Of a DNA stretch of 64,000 bases, positions 22,610 through 35,314 are shown one piece after another. Position numbers and translations under genes: made by a program. Position 1 is the first letter of the stretch. Every line of letters begins with the position of its first letter. Under the pieces are notes generated by a model that was not told the origin of the DNA, ran no database searches, and saw only the letters and a program-made list of their open reading frames with translations. The stretch is from Homalodisca vitripennis (lineage: Eukaryota; Arthropoda; Insecta; Hemiptera; Cicadellidae): contig NW_025777984.1 in assembly GCF_021130785.1 (NCBI RefSeq), positions 18,108 through 82,107 of the forward strand, given 5' to 3'.

Positions 22610-23435
22610 TATATATCAAACATACACATACATAATAAAACTAATGGTTATTGTAGTTCAGACTTGAATATACCCATATTTTGGTACTTTTATTATTTAA
22701 TTTATTAGCTATACGTCTTCGGTAATTGTAAAATAACTAAAATGTACGAATTGTTCAACTTTATTTTATAGTAAATAAAATTGAAAATGCAAGAAAAATT
22801 TGGATTATTGTAGAAATGGAATTAGTTAAAAAACACTAAAGGTTTGTCTGATAAAAATACTCTGTTTGTATATGTAAAGCAACAACTCAAATTAGTATTA
22901 TGTAATGTATACTAAACAAAGAACATGCATGGATCGTGTACTTAGAGATATCGCTGTCAAGAAAACCACTGGAAATGGCAGAGACTGGATCACTACTATA
23001 ATATTACTATATTAAGAGAGTCAAGCACATCCGAGAATACCGAGACGAATGGAGACTTGAACGCTGGGTTAGCGCAGATCGCGCGCAGGCTCTATCACAG
23101 AGGATCTATAAAAGAATTTATTAATCCTGGGGGTCCTTATAAGGATAGTGGAAAACTATGATCAAATTATTGCATTGTCATCGGTCCTTGATACGTATGC
23201 AAAGTTTCACATTAATCAGACTTCTGGAAATTAGTGAAAACTATGCTCTCAAAGATTCCGTTACATAGATACAACCGAAGCTAATAAAAGCGTGTTAAAA
23301 AGAACTTTTTCAATACTCTCAAGGGATAGGCTTTGTTAACTCTCAACAGTTGTTGAAAGTAAATATTTGAAAGATAGTATCATACTGAAGATAAGACTAA
23401 TCACCTTTATAATAGTGGGACATTTAAATACAAGC
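22610..23435. other. No gene seen
   Basis: AT-rich. A mixed-composition patch at 22920-23150 has no frame. Confidence 0.5.
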
Positions 23436-23439
23436 GAGG

Positions 23440-23620
23440 ACAGAGTACTATCGAACACTCGTGACATGTGAGATGAAAACGCAAATGGAACAAAACACAT
23501 ATGAGTGGATGCAATTTATGTGCGGTAACCTTTGTAACTGAGAGCTATGGGAAGAGTGGTCTGACTTTTTATATTCCAAACTTGTTGCTACCTGATCAGG
23601 TTATTATTTTCTTTATAGGA
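23440..23620 (+). repeat. Dispersed repeat with TGATCAGGTTAT end, copy 1
   Basis: It aligns with the reverse complement of 51522-51682 over about 170 bp. Shared landmarks are ATTTATG(T/A)GCGGTAAC, GTTTGTAACTGAGAGCT-like sequence, GAGTGGTCTG and CTGATCAGGTTAT. Family unknown. Size and internal composition suit a SINE or MITE. Confidence 0.65.
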
Positions 23621-23629
23621 TGACTTTCT

Positions 23630-24215
23630 AGATAAAAGTTCATCCACATAATAAGTTTTATGATCTAAATTCTCACTTCTCTAATTTAAAATTGGGTGGA
23701 ACATGTAGCACACATGAAAATTAATAGCATATAGTACCGAGAACATAAAAATGTATTTTGGAAGTTTTCAAACTTCATAAAGGTAGGTGTGTTTAAAAAA
23801 TGAGAATACAGTCAAACTCATACTGTATAATATGTTGCCATTATTTTGCGTATAGCCTATAATTTATATACGTTTGTATTGTACAATTTTATATAGGGCA
23901 ATTTACAAATATTTATTTTTTATATTTAAAATCAAGTATTTTATTACTATACTATTTTTATTCATCTTTAATGTATGTTTTTATTGTTAGATTGTACTCT
24001 AATATAACCTTTTTTATCTATAATACTTAATATTTCCAATTTAATCAAGAATATGTAATAAGATTTCTTGATGCAGTTTTTAAATAAACAAAATAGTAAT
24101 GTGGTAGACCGCGTACCACTAACACTATTTTGTTATGAGATATTATGCCACATTTTAAAATCTAATGTGTTGCTATAACATGATTGTACTCAGTTTATGT
24201 AATAATTTACTTATG
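23630..24215. other. No gene seen; AT-rich
   Basis: No supported feature. Confidence 0.5.
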
Positions 24216-24219
24216 TTAC

Positions 24220-24335
24220 GATTTTCACCTTGAAATCATTGCCACCCATAAGACCAATAAAATCTGTTCGCTAACGCTCAGCCAAATCCCATGATGTGGC
24301 ATGTTTGATCATCTAGCTCGATCGTTTTCTATTAA
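24220..24335 (-). repeat. GTTAGCG-family repeat, fragment with well-kept core
   Basis: It contains TTCGCTAACGCTCAGCCAAA (about 24268-24287), the exact reverse complement of the family's TTTGGCTGAGCGTTAGCGAA module. This is followed by TCCCATGATGTGGCATG and GATCATC. Confidence 0.75.
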
Positions 24336-24339
24336 TAAA

Positions 24340-27300
24340 TGAAGATTTCCGACAAATATCAAGCCTAAAGGTCATTTATCCTCCAGATAATTCCAGGCGA
24401 TCGATAATTAGCAAACCTACTTTGTGCTTTAGGCATATTTCTTCAAAATTTTAGAATCAGTTGTTTTTGGAAACTTCTAAATATGTTTAAAATTTAAGGG
24501 AACTTGGTGTTTAAAATATAATAGAACAAATTTATTATTTATGGTTACACATATTATGGTGCAGAAATTATATTCTACTCCCAAATCCTTATGATTTTAG
24601 ACACATCACTTTATGAGTCATGATTATACAAGATTAAACCTTTTTAAATAACCGAATATGTCATTTCAAAATCAATCGTTTAAAAAATTAGATAGACGTA
24701 TTCATGTGCCGCTTATTCTTCATATCATTACGAAATATTGAGATCTCACTAAATTAACATCAACATGAATATTTTGCTTGCCCTGAAAAATATACACATG
24801 AGAACTAGCTTATATAAATGCAAAGTAGAAGCAGCTTGGGACAGTTTATTTCCATTAAACGAAGTGGTACTTTTATTTTATTTCAGAAATGTGCTTTTGC
24901 TTCTATAAAATAAAAATATATCCTAATATAAAAGTTAAAGCTATATTTCTTTTGAATTTTAATGCATTGATAACACCGCCACAGTAATTTTTTATGAAGA
25001 GGCCGATCTCCTTATAAGTTTTGTTCACCTTGTCCTCATTTACCACTGCGAGGATCTTATCAAACAGAATAATCAAGAGAGTCGATACAGTACAAGGGCG
25101 TTGGTACTGATAAAAACTGCAACGGTCACAGACAACTGCACTATTTCTTACTCAGATCCAAATTCCAACATCTTAAAACCGAGTAGTTATCGACAATTTG
25201 GATATACTGGGCAAATATTATATCGATATTATGTTATCTCAATCTGTTCAATGATCTAAAACATTCAACACTGTATAATAAAATTTGTGCCAAATTAGAA
25301 GTAGTTAATAAATGAAAACATTCAAGTAAAAGATAAAATGATTAACTGATACGTGAAAAACAGTTTATGACTGTTAAATATCATACAGTTTGTAGCTCAA
25401 AATTACAGTAGTTTGTTTATTGATTGTATTTATTCATTACGTCATTTCAGTTTAAATTATGACAAGTTTAAGATTAGCTAAACATTTGATACGTCAGTTA
25501 AATTAAAAATACAGGTTACGGTTACAATAAAATATTTTTTGTTATGAAAATTCATGTACTTTAAGAAACTGTAAAAATATTATTCAAATTTACAATTCAA
25601 ACAAGATTTTAATATGAAATTAACTTAGTTCAAAGTTATGATAAGAGCAGTTACGATTCTTCGCTTTGAACTTCTCAAGTTTATTTGCAATTCAAGAGAA
25701 AATTTAATTATCTTCTTTTTACTTTAACGTTTATTTTCTTCCCTCGCTTCAATAGCTGTTTTCATTGCGCTAGGTTAAGTTTCTAAGTTTTTGCACAATT
25801 TATATTTACTTATATTTGTTTCTGATGATTACAGCATCCTTAAGTTCTCTTTTACTCGCTTGCAAATCAATGCTTTCTTGTGAAGTAACTGATAGACAAA
25901 AAAAACAAAAAATATTAATACAAATCTCTATAAATAAAAGGCAAAATCATCACTCACAAACTCATCACTAATTGTCCAACTTCTCGATATCGTGTAAAGT
26001 GAAATTTCCCATACAAATTATATTAGACGTCATGACTTATTTAAAATAATTAAGGCATTTTTATAAGAATCAAGTATCCATAAGGGCTGAAAAAAGGTTG
26101 TGTCCCTTAGAACATGTCTACATCAAATTAAAATTATATAAGCTTTCAGTAACATTCCACAGAATTAGTATTCTATACTCTGGCCTACAATAAATCGAGT
26201 GTTTCTGTAGCTGAACAAGCTAGTTATTCAAATAATATAAACATTTGAATAGATGTCTATTTTATTGTTACTTTTAAAACTGTTTCAATCTCCGACTCCA
26301 GCTTTCGAAGCACCGATATTGCTCTTTAAACTTAAACTCTGTTATTCTTAAATGAATCAAGAGTGTTTGCATATAACCGAGTGAGCATTGCATATTTTCA
26401 GATTATGCCATTCAAAAAGGATATGCTTAAATGAAACGCGTATGTTTTTATTAGTAAATTACGTGAAAAGCCGCAGGAAAATAGTAGTAGATTATGTAAT
26501 TCTTGAGCGAACCCAAAAATACTCTACTTTTTTTAACTCAGCATTCTATCAAAACGTGTATTACAATGTATTTTAAACTGCCTTCCAGCAAAACTTGAAT
26601 TTTATTAAACTAGTAACTTTAATAATAGATTGCCTCTGTTGCACTTGTTTATACTACTAGTAAATCCTCGAAAAGACGTTCTACAATACCGGTTTGGAGT
26701 TTTGGAATTCTATTCGTTGACATAAGGGCTTTGAATCAGCCAGGATATTTTTTTTTTATTGTGAGATTTTAAAATGGAAATCAAGTGATACATAACATTT
26801 AAACTAAAAAATCAAGGTTTGTCGATATTTTGATATTAAATTATAATTATTCAAAAACAATGGTAAGTAGACTAAAACCACCAGTAACATTTATTCTATT
26901 CTTTATATTGCATTAATATATACATTTGCAATAGAATGATTAAGATTAAATAGAGTAAATAGATAAGTAACAGTTTAACATAAAGCTATTAAATTTTTTT
27001 TTTATAAACCTAAACGTTTTATGAACTTTGATTTCAGTGAATTCCCTTTAAATGCTCTTTACTATTTTTTTAAGGATTAAATTTATTAACTGTTAGATTG
27101 ATGTTTCACAGAATTAAATGTTGAATACTTAATTCATTCGTTTACCAAGAAACTGAATTTGCTCCAACTGGATGCACAGTAGAATTTGTACAGCATATAG
27201 CTAAGCCGCTTAGTACTCAACTGTTTGGCCATATTCCAATCATTGGATTGTGCTCAGTATAACAGGCAATGAATGCGGTCATCGATGTAGACAATAAATT

Positions 27301-28815
27301 GGCCATTAGTATAATAAGGCCATTATTTCACAATTATTGCTGCGAAATTCTCCCATGTTGTAAATAAGTTGGGTAAAAATAAAATTAATTTAAAACTTTC
27401 AGTAATAATTATTAGATTATTTTATTGACGATTATTGTTTGTAATAAATAATATATTAGGAGAACTGCATAGTCAAATTTAACAATAGTAGTGTCTGACT
27501 TAAAAGTACATTCTGTGACGGATGCACTTTTATCACAATTTACTGTATCGAATTTCCCTGTTATTCTGTGTGATAAGATCCTCCAACAGGCCAGTGGCCC
27601 ATGAGGACGAGGAGAAAAGACTTGAGAGCGGCCTCTTATTTTATCTAAAATTTATACAGTTTGTCTATGCACATTTAAATACACACACTATATAATTAGC
27701 CTATTTATAAATCAATATTGAACTAATGAGGTACTACAAGTAAACATCTAGCATTTTTGAAATTGTGCTTTGTCTTCTTTCTGGGTTTTCTTAGTTAGTT
27801 TAACACTGCGTTGTAAAACAAATAAAATTATTATTTCGTTAGTATACAGCTATTGACCAATTTTGGTCGATAACATTTTTGTCTTGGTAGTTGTGATGTT
27901 TTTTTTTTAAGAATAAAGCAACGACGAAAAGTTGGAAAGGTAAACCATTATATACCAGATAAAGGTAAATATTATATGATATAGTTTGTATAATTTTATT
28001 CACCGAATACGCGGTGAAATCTGACATAGTAATTTCTAGACTAATGTAAATTTAATCATATCGTTGGCTAGTGTTGAGAGGCAATATTTTTAACCCTATA
28101 AATTTAGCATATGACTTTGAGAAACAACCTTGAGATTTACACAACATCAAAACCAGTGTTAAATTTTTCCTTTAATTTTCCTTGTTGTATAATAATTGTA
28201 GACGTTTCACTTTAAATACACAGTACAATGAATACGCGTTCAAACGCATGTTGCTTTTTTCTTTCAAAGTGTATAAGGTTTGAATGTTTAAACGATGAAA
28301 TACAAAAGCTTTTGGTTTTTCTAAATAACTAGTAAATTCTTGTACCGTTTGGATGAGAATTGATGACATATTTCAATTTGTATATTACCCATTATCATAT
28401 GACTAAGTATAAGATGGTAAAAGTGCTTGAAGTTTAAAATTGATCTTACCGGGATAAAAGCAAGATGTCTGCCAGTACAGTCAGCTCTTAAGCCACCATT
28501 AAACTTGTACAAAACTTGTTAACTTGTACAAAAATGGTATTTTTTCTTGTTTTTTTTTACCTGTCACACAACATATAATTTCCAAAGTGGTACAATGTGC
28601 AAGGGGAAAAGACTACAATATCTTCGATTTCGACATGGTTGGAAAGTTTTTTTTAGCAAGCCATGTGTTGTGTACGTTACAGTACAGCGGCATTTGTTAT
28701 GAATCAATTGCAAATCTTACACTTCTAGTATATAAAATACGTTCTGCTAGAATAGTAATACAAGCTTCGGAGTATTAATTATTGTTTTTCTACTATCAGT
28801 TCCCGCAGTTGTCTT
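24340..28815. other. No gene seen; AT-rich gene desert
   Basis: Only chance ORFs of about 60-85 codons with no domain features. A GC-richer patch near 25000-25160 and one near 27580-27640 carry no frame. Confidence 0.5.
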
Positions 28816-28824
28816 AAGTTTGCC

Positions 28825-28990
28825 AACTGCGTAGTGTAGCGGCTACGGCGGTTATCAAAAGATAACTCGATCAAGCTACGTCGAGCGTGGCTGCTGCTTG
28901 GATGGGTGACCGCTGAGCAATCCTGTCTTTGCAAGCAGCCCTTCAAGCTCATGATTTCAAGGTTATGTTTAGAGAAGGCATACCAGTCCA
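28825..28990 (+). repeat. 5S rRNA-derived SINE-like repeat, copy 2 (better preserved)
   Basis: TAGTGTAGCGGCTACGGC opens the element near 28832. TCAAGCTACGTCGAGCGTGG and then GCTTGGATGGGTGACCGC (about 28895-28912) match the 5S rRNA middle and internal control region. GGCTGCTGCTTG and GCAAGCAGCCC can pair as a hairpin. The tail (TTTCAAGGTTATGTTTAGAGAAGG) is a decayed form of the shared non-5S 3' part. A minus-strand 94-codon ORF overlapping it is a chance frame. Confidence 0.8.
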
Positions 28991-28994
28991 AATA

Positions 28995-29580
28995 ACTTAT
29001 TTTGCGACTGGTAAAATTAGATATTTTTTTATTTGACTTTGAAATCATTGCGGACTTATTCAACCTACTTTTTTAGTGCATCTCGTTTATAGCTAAGTGG
29101 AGAGTACACTATTGCAGAAAATAAAGTCTGAGTGACCTGAATAAAAGAAATGAGATAAAGGAAGTACCACATAAAGCGTTTGTTCCACGACAATAAAACC
29201 AGAGTACATTCTATCACTTGAAACAAAACAATTCCCAGATAGAGAAGCCATTAGTTAGAATTGAATTCCATTATAACACTGATTAGAAGGTTCACACCAT
29301 TACGTTAAATACTCATAATACATATTTACAATAAAAATGCTGTAAATATAAGCGTGAATAATATACTATTTTCATTCTTTACAAATTACAAAGAACTATT
29401 TTAAAACAATTCAAAATATTTACAGAGTAAGATACTTACACCACATATCGCATAACAGATTCGGAGAGTTCGCATGCAGAGACCTAGTCTATAACTCGTT
29501 TCATTAGGTTACGTGATGATGTGTTATAATAACACAAATTACATGTATTCATTCTCATTTTGTTTACAAATTGATTTTAT
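28995..29580. other. No gene seen; AT-rich
   Basis: No supported feature. Confidence 0.5.
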
Positions 29581-29584
29581 CTGC

Positions 29585-29840
29585 GATTTTCCATCATTAC
29601 CATCATAGTTACCAATAAGACCAACGTAAAAGTTGTCGCTATTGTTCAGAAAAATCCAGTTAGTAATAAAAAAATCATCAAACTCGATGTTGCTTTTTTT
29701 AAAAATAAGGCTTCGTACAAGACTTTATGTTTATTGGACATCCTTTCCTCGAGATGCCCCTTGGTCAGACAGACAGACATATGAAAGTTTCCCAGCCTCG
29801 CGAGTGTGATAGCCTTCAGTAACGCTCGACCAAATGTACA
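29585..29840 (-). repeat. GTTAGCG-family repeat, longer minus-strand copy
   Basis: From left: TACCATCATAGTTACCAATAAG (central module), CATCAAACTCGATGTTGC, the AGACAGACAGACATATG stretch, and AGCCTTCAGTAACGCTCGACCAA at the end. The order is the mirror of the plus-strand copies. Confidence 0.7.
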
Positions 29841-29844
29841 AAGC

Positions 29845-30260
29845 TAAAATTTTTTTACTTGAAATTTTCAGAATGATTTAAAAAAATTTTTTTACTGTAA
29901 AAAACTATATACCTAAGGCATTTTTACAAATTTCAAACATTCCTGAACATCTTTTTGTTAGCAGTTCTGAACCAAATAATCATATTATTTTCGAATGAAA
30001 CATGTATTGGATTTCTAATAATAGCTACAATTTGAGATTGGCACTTTAATATCTGAATTTGACTCATTATAGTTTTTAGTTGTTTAAATATTTTTGTTTA
30101 TCTCACCCTGAGAATCCATTGACTTTTTAACGTGTGCTATTGTTATAATCATACGCTTTGATAAGATTTCCCAGAGAGATTACACCAATGGGATATCTCC
30201 ACGTATCGGCCTAAATATATTGGATTTTGTAGTATATTGAATAGTTATCTTTCAGTACTT
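29845..30260. other. No gene seen; AT-rich
   Basis: No supported feature. Confidence 0.5.
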
Positions 30261-30264
30261 TAGA

Positions 30265-30399
<135 letters not shown>

Positions 30400-30544
30400 A
30401 AGGCTTCAATTTTATACCCCAATTTTTTTGTTCTTAAATTAGAAAAAGTTTTTTTTGACAAGTAAGTGTGTCGATTTATTTTCGTGGATAGTCGTCGTCG
30501 TCTTAGTCCTTCCATTAGAAGGAGTTAATTTGAGGTTAGGGAAC

Positions 30545-30840
30545 CTCTCTACTCGGGGCAGTGCAGTAGCCAGTGCTCCGATGTGGCCGCTGCAGCGTCT
30601 GCCGACAGACTGACGAAAACGCGTTTCTGCGCATGACCGGCTGGCGGTCTACTGATACAGCCGACCCGACAAGGGATAGGGAGTTTGCCTGCGGACGTCG
30701 TGGTGTGAAGTTGATTCGAGGAGAAGAGTTTGCCTGCGGACGTCGTGGTGTGAAGTCGAGTCGAGGAGAGGAGCCCGGTACGGAGAATACGCATTCACCT
30801 TATATCGTCTATTTGGTGAGTCACCACGATTTGTAATCGT
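30545..30840 (+). promoter_or_regulatory. CpG-rich block with 45-bp duplication and GTGAGT donor: candidate promoter/first exon
   Basis: This is the most CpG-rich 300 bp of the desert. It contains an NRF1-like CTGCGCATGA (about 30627-30636). A two-copy direct repeat has units starting GAGTTTGCCTGCGGACG at 30681 and 30726 (period 45). At about 30812 the sequence TTTGGTGAGTC fits a strong splice donor. An 87-codon plus-strand ORF (30573-30836) crosses the donor and resembles no family I know. It could be a host first exon, or the 5' end of a transposon whose body is missing. Confidence 0.35.
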
Positions 30841-30849
30841 TAAGTAAAT

Positions 30850-31600
30850 TTAATAATTCGGTGCGTATAATAGCGGTTTATAGGTTGATCGCGGTTAGTG
30901 ATAGTAGTGTATCTATTAAATATAGGTTCTACTACCCTTCACTACCTTTCCTAATTTGCAAACTTATATTTTGCATCCTATAAGCCGTATAAGCTTGTTA
31001 TCCTATTCCTAAGATTAATAATTCGGTGCGTAGGATAGGTTAGCAGCCGTTTATAGGTTATCGCGGTTAGTGATAGTAGTGTATCTATTAAATATAGGTT
31101 CTACTACCCTTCACTACCTTTCCTAGTTTGAAAACGTATATTTTGCATCCTATAAGCCGTATAAGCTTGTTATCCTATTCCTAAGATTAATAATTCGGTG
31201 CGTAGGATAGGTTAGCAGCCGTTTATAGGTTATCGCGGTTAGTGATAGTAGTGTATCTATTAAATATAGGTTCTACTACCCTTCACTATCTTTCCTAGTT
31301 TGAAAACGTATATTTTGCATCCTATAAGCCGTATAAGCTTGTTATTCTATTCCTAAGATTAATAATTCGTTGCGTAGGATAGGTTAGCAGCCGTTTATAG
31401 GTTATCGCGGTTAGTGATAGTAGTGTATCTATTAAATATAGGTTCTACTACCCTTCACTACCTTTCCTAGTTTGAAAACGTATATTTTGCATCCTATAAG
31501 CCGCGTAGGCTTGGTATCCTATTCCTAAAAATTGAAAATTCGTTGCGTAGTACAGATTAGGAGCAGCTAATAGTTTATCGTAGTTAGTGACATGTTTCTT
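30850..31600 (+). repeat. Tandem repeat, about 172 bp x 4 plus partial
   Basis: Units begin with TTAATAATTCG at 30850, 31015, 31187 and 31359, and a decayed fifth starts near 31531. Periods are 165, 172, 172 and 172 bp. Each unit ends in TATCCTATTCCTAAGA-like sequence. The inner units are nearly identical; the first is shorter and the last diverged, as expected for amplification by unequal exchange. Confidence 0.95.
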
Positions 31601-31604
31601 TCAG

Positions 31605-32198
31605 GTTAACTTTATATGATAATTGTATGTTATTATTATAAAGAAGGAATTTGTTTTGGTTTGATATATTTAATTTATTTTGATATTTGTAAAGCCAAAA
31701 CATAACCTCAACTTAACACAGCACAACAACACACTGAAGAAAGAAGAAACGAGCAGACGATACAGAGATCGGTTCGAGTCTACGGCTGTGGAATAAAGAT
31801 CTCGCGGACCACTGATATTAAAAATCTGTTTCCTCACGCACAAATAATTGCCAAATACTCGTCGTTACAATAGAATTTATTTCTAAACGTAATATTTTAG
31901 AACGGGGCCTTGACGGCTCTAATCAACATTTATTTACGTAAAATCGCGAAACATAGAACAGAAAACTGTGATGATATCGTTCCATTGAAGAGTGCGAATA
32001 ACTGAATTCGCTCCGAACGAGTCTGAGATTTTCTGTTCACTTACGTTTAACCTCGTTTATAATCTCGATCTCTACCAGCGCATAGTGAGGGTGCGGGTAA
32101 GATAAAAATATAATGCGATATCCCAACCCTGGAATAGAACCCAGCACGACTGCAACTATCAGGGCAGACCAAAAAAAGCGTTTATACCGAAACACCTC

Positions 32199-32200
<2 letters not shown>
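31605..32200. other. Mixed-composition single-copy stretch after the array
   Basis: GC is higher than the general background. There is no frame longer than chance. It continues the CpG-containing block up to the (TA)n at 32203 and probably belongs to the same element or locus. Confidence 0.35.
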
Positions 32201-32202
<2 letters not shown>

Positions 32203-32253
<51 letters not shown>

Positions 32254-32280
32254 TTATTTATTTATTTATTTATTTATTTT
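32203..32280. repeat. (TA)n followed by (TTTA)n microsatellite
   Basis: (TA)23 to about 32249, then TTTA units to about 32280. It marks the right side of the block that starts near 30.5 kb. Confidence 0.96.
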
Positions 32281-32284
32281 ACTG

Positions 32285-32860
32285 GTCATTTTTGCACTGT
32301 AATTACTGAGCATAGAACATGACGTATAATAGTTCTTCATTGAAATAATAGTCATATATACTTGCATGGTAATTACATGTATTCACACACTCATTCATTA
32401 CACAGGAGCTAAAGTTACAGTAAAAGTTAACTCACTCTCAATGGAGTGAGATAAGAGCCCTCCAAGAAGCCATTGAGTCTAATCGAATTTCTAATCAAAC
32501 TATTGATAACTAGAGTTGAGCTTCAGCTCTTCTCACCCAAGTGAGAAGACTTTTGACAAATCCATACCCGATTGTAAGGGGAGGTGTTCATATCATGTTG
32601 ATGAGTGTCAATAGTTGCTCCTGATTCTCGTAACGTAGGTATTAACCCCATTCCTCTATTCCTCTTTGAGATCTCGAGGCCAACTTCAGAATAGTCACTG
32701 ACCATGACTTTTCACAAAACCACCTCCACAAAATTAGTCATACCTCATCACCGCTATACCCATTGTGCAACATTATTAAACGGACACCACAAGCTCTTGG
32801 ATCAGCGCCCACTGCACGATACTTCGCCGACTACGACATAAATAAATTCCTTTGAAAAAA
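32285..32860. other. GC-intermediate stretch with a perfect hairpin
   Basis: It contains TCTTCTCAC (32528-32536) and GTGAGAAGA (32541-32549) with a 4-nt loop. The region 32390-32860 is richer in GC than usual here and may be a decayed transposon. The 60-codon minus ORF is not recognisable. Confidence 0.35.
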
Positions 32861-32861
32861 A

Positions 32862-33235
32862 GTTATTGGCTGAGCGTTAGCGAAGCCTGTCGTTAGAGGG
32901 GCTTGAAAAACTTCGGTTCTATCGCTCTGTCTCTCCACATGATATATCAAGAACTAACAGACTTATAGACTTGACATTTTGCGTGTACCTTTATTTTTAT
33001 TTACGTAACATCGAGATCGATGACAGGGCTTAGTGGTACTGAATATTTTACATTGCTCTTATGGGTAACCAGTATGATAACAAGAAAAAATTTGGAAAAT
33101 AAAAATGTCAAACATACTGAGTACAACTGTATGACATTTTTAAATAAAAACTATGAAACCAAAGGATCACTAGACAAATTATACACGTAACCTTAGCGAA
33201 GCCTGTTACGCGACACGTGGTGTGGTGTACTGCAG
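32862..33235 (+). repeat. GTTAGCG-family repeat, best plus-strand copy
   Basis: It opens with TTGGCTGAGCGTTAGCGAAG at 32867, followed by a run with CTGTCTCTCCACATGATAT. The central TTATGGGTAACCAGTATGAT lies at about 33059. It ends with CTTAGCGAAGCCTGTTACGC and ACACGTGGTGTGGTGTAC (about 33193-33230). The GTTAGCGAAGCC motif thus appears at both ends, and in other copies also in the middle. About 370 bp. No coding capacity. Confidence 0.85.
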
Positions 33236-33239
33236 CTGT

Positions 33240-34370
33240 CTATCTGTGGTGATGTATTTATTGGACTACTGAAAGAGACGGCTGTATTGCCTAAAGCCTA
33301 CGTAAGATAAAACAACGTTTAATGAAACGCATAAGAAGGAAGGCAAATTGTAGCCAAAACAATTACGTGCGTTTAATGATTAAAATCTGAAACTTAAACA
33401 GAGTACAAAGTAATTATAGGGTACTTCTCATTAATGTTCTACTTCTCACTAAAACAACTATCTCTCCGGGAAAAGCCAAGCTCGGTGTTATAGTAATGCA
33501 TTCTACTGTATTGCCATGGGAGTTGAATCTAACGTAGTACTTCTTCCTCTCATCTTTTGTATCCAGGTCACTCGGTTATTATGCTCTCTACTAATACTTA
33601 TCTCCAATTAGTAGTTTAGGAGATGTGATACATTAAAATAGAATAAGGAAAAACAGTACAAAATGTTGTGATTAACATTACCACCTCTTAATCCTATGAT
33701 TTTAATCTAATTTTAATATTAAATATTTTTTTTAACTCTTGAAATTCCAAAAATGAGGTTTAGTTTCATGATTATTAATCATATCTTATTTTTTAAATGT
33801 GAAATTAGGTTATAACACTTTCACTCAATGACTGTTTGGGTTATAGTTTATAATATGGCCTATTAAGATTTATGTACAATACAAAATTAATATACTTTCA
33901 TTCCCCCTCATTCTTTCTAAAACTTTGAAAATGAGCTATGGTGTAATAAGAGTATAAAAGTGGCAATGAGTCAAATTAAAAAACACACTTTCTATTAAAT
34001 GTTAAATTTTATTTTGGATAGCTGAACAATACGAAAACTCAATAAATCACACATCTAAGAGTGTCAATAAATTTTTTGTATGTACGATGTATGAGGTTGA
34101 ATAAACTATTAAAATTTTTTGGGTTTACTTTTATAAAATAGATTATCCATTTCTTTGAATATTATTACTTATTATCAACACTGATTCAACTACTTAAAAT
34201 AGGCTCAGTTTCATAACAACCTCAGAAATTCCTAGAATTCAGATGCAATTACTGATATTATACTCCACATAAGCAACATTTGACCAAAGATTAGAAGGTT
34301 ATATACTTTCAAAAAACTTTTACTTAAATACTTTTCAAAAGAGTTTTATATTATATTTGAGATTCAGACA
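33240..34370. other. No gene seen; AT-rich
   Basis: No supported feature. Confidence 0.5.
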
Positions 34371-34374
34371 TTGC

Positions 34375-34700
34375 TTAAGTTCTAGTTACATAAATAAAAC
34401 ACTTTGTTTCAAAAATTGAAATCCACTGTCTTCATCAGGTGTCAAAAACCCTAGTCTATAAGAAATAAAAATGCAAAAAAACTTAAAATTACAAAGTGCG
34501 GCAATGAACGTGTCACACAATATAATAAAATTAGCAACTTGGTATGTCGTATCTCAAGAAATACTTCAACAGTATGAAGTCTAGACTGGTGAAAATGAAC
34601 CTGAGGGAAGTCACCCCACGGAAAAAAGCACGAAGCAACACATATTCCACGCTGTTAGAAGGTGGAAGACAGGAAGTAGAGAAGGTTGAAGTTCAGTGAA
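34375..34700 (-). mobile_element. Fragment with hammerhead-like core, possible Penelope-like element remnant
   Basis: Read on the minus strand, CTGATGA (34438-34432) is followed 21 nt later by GAAAC (34410-34406). The bases outside them, GACAC (34443-34439) and GTGTT (34402-34398), pair as stem I. CTGATGA...GAAA with a closing stem is the hammerhead ribozyme layout, known from the terminal repeats of Penelope-like retroelements. Stem II is weak and the U-H cleavage bases are missing, so it would not cleave. Minus-strand upstream sequence to 34700 is GC-richer and may be the same element. Confidence 0.35.
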
Positions 34701-34894
34701 GCTCTATTTAGTATTAGATCCTAATGCATAAGATTAATACAGCATCTCTACGAAGATTGCGAGTATGTATTTAATATGATCATGGGCATTATATAAAATT
34801 TACCAGGGACATCAATAATCTTGTTTAAATACCTGACTAGGAGATCATTATTGCAAATTTATTTTATTTGTGTCTTAGTACTCTTCTCTAACTC

Positions 34895-35310
34895 TGTTAT
34901 TGGCTGAGAGTTAGTGGCATATATTAATATACACGCTGGAAAAATTGCAATTCAGTGTATCTATCCATTCGCACAGTGTAACTGTTGTCCAAGAATTAAC
35001 TCACCTACAGATTTTGCTTACCTATCTTCATTTCCCACATGAGCAACATCGAGTTCATGGATGGTGCTTGTCATTCCATGGGATTAAGCTGACAGTAAAT
35101 TAAAGTTGTTAAAATAGGTTTTATGGATAACCATGATGGCATTATAATTAAACCTATATAAAAAGGTGAGTGCAATCCTACTCAATTTTAAAATATGGTT
35201 ATAGTAACTTAACTAAATAGAAACTATAGACTTTTAGATTTATAATACAACCTCAGCGGAACCTAGTACATTACATGTGTGGTGGTACGTTCTTATGCCT
35301 CACAGTAATT
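34895..35310 (+). repeat. GTTAGCG-family repeat, near full-length
   Basis: TTATTGGCTGAGAGTTAGTGGC at about 34898, AACATCGAGTTCATGGATGGTGC at about 35046, TTATGGATAACCATGATGGC at about 35122, and CCTCAGCGGAACCTAGTACATTAC with GTGTGGTGGTACGTTC at the end (about 35252-35295). Confidence 0.75.
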
Positions 35311-35314
35311 AACA

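Noticed and set aside
13903..28990. Calling the 5S-like sequences true 5S rRNA genes
   Set aside because: Only the internal control region and nearby middle match 5S; the ends do not, and a non-5S body follows.
28779..29063. 94-codon minus-strand ORF
   Set aside because: It lies across the 5S-derived repeat and uses its GC-rich antisense. No domain features.
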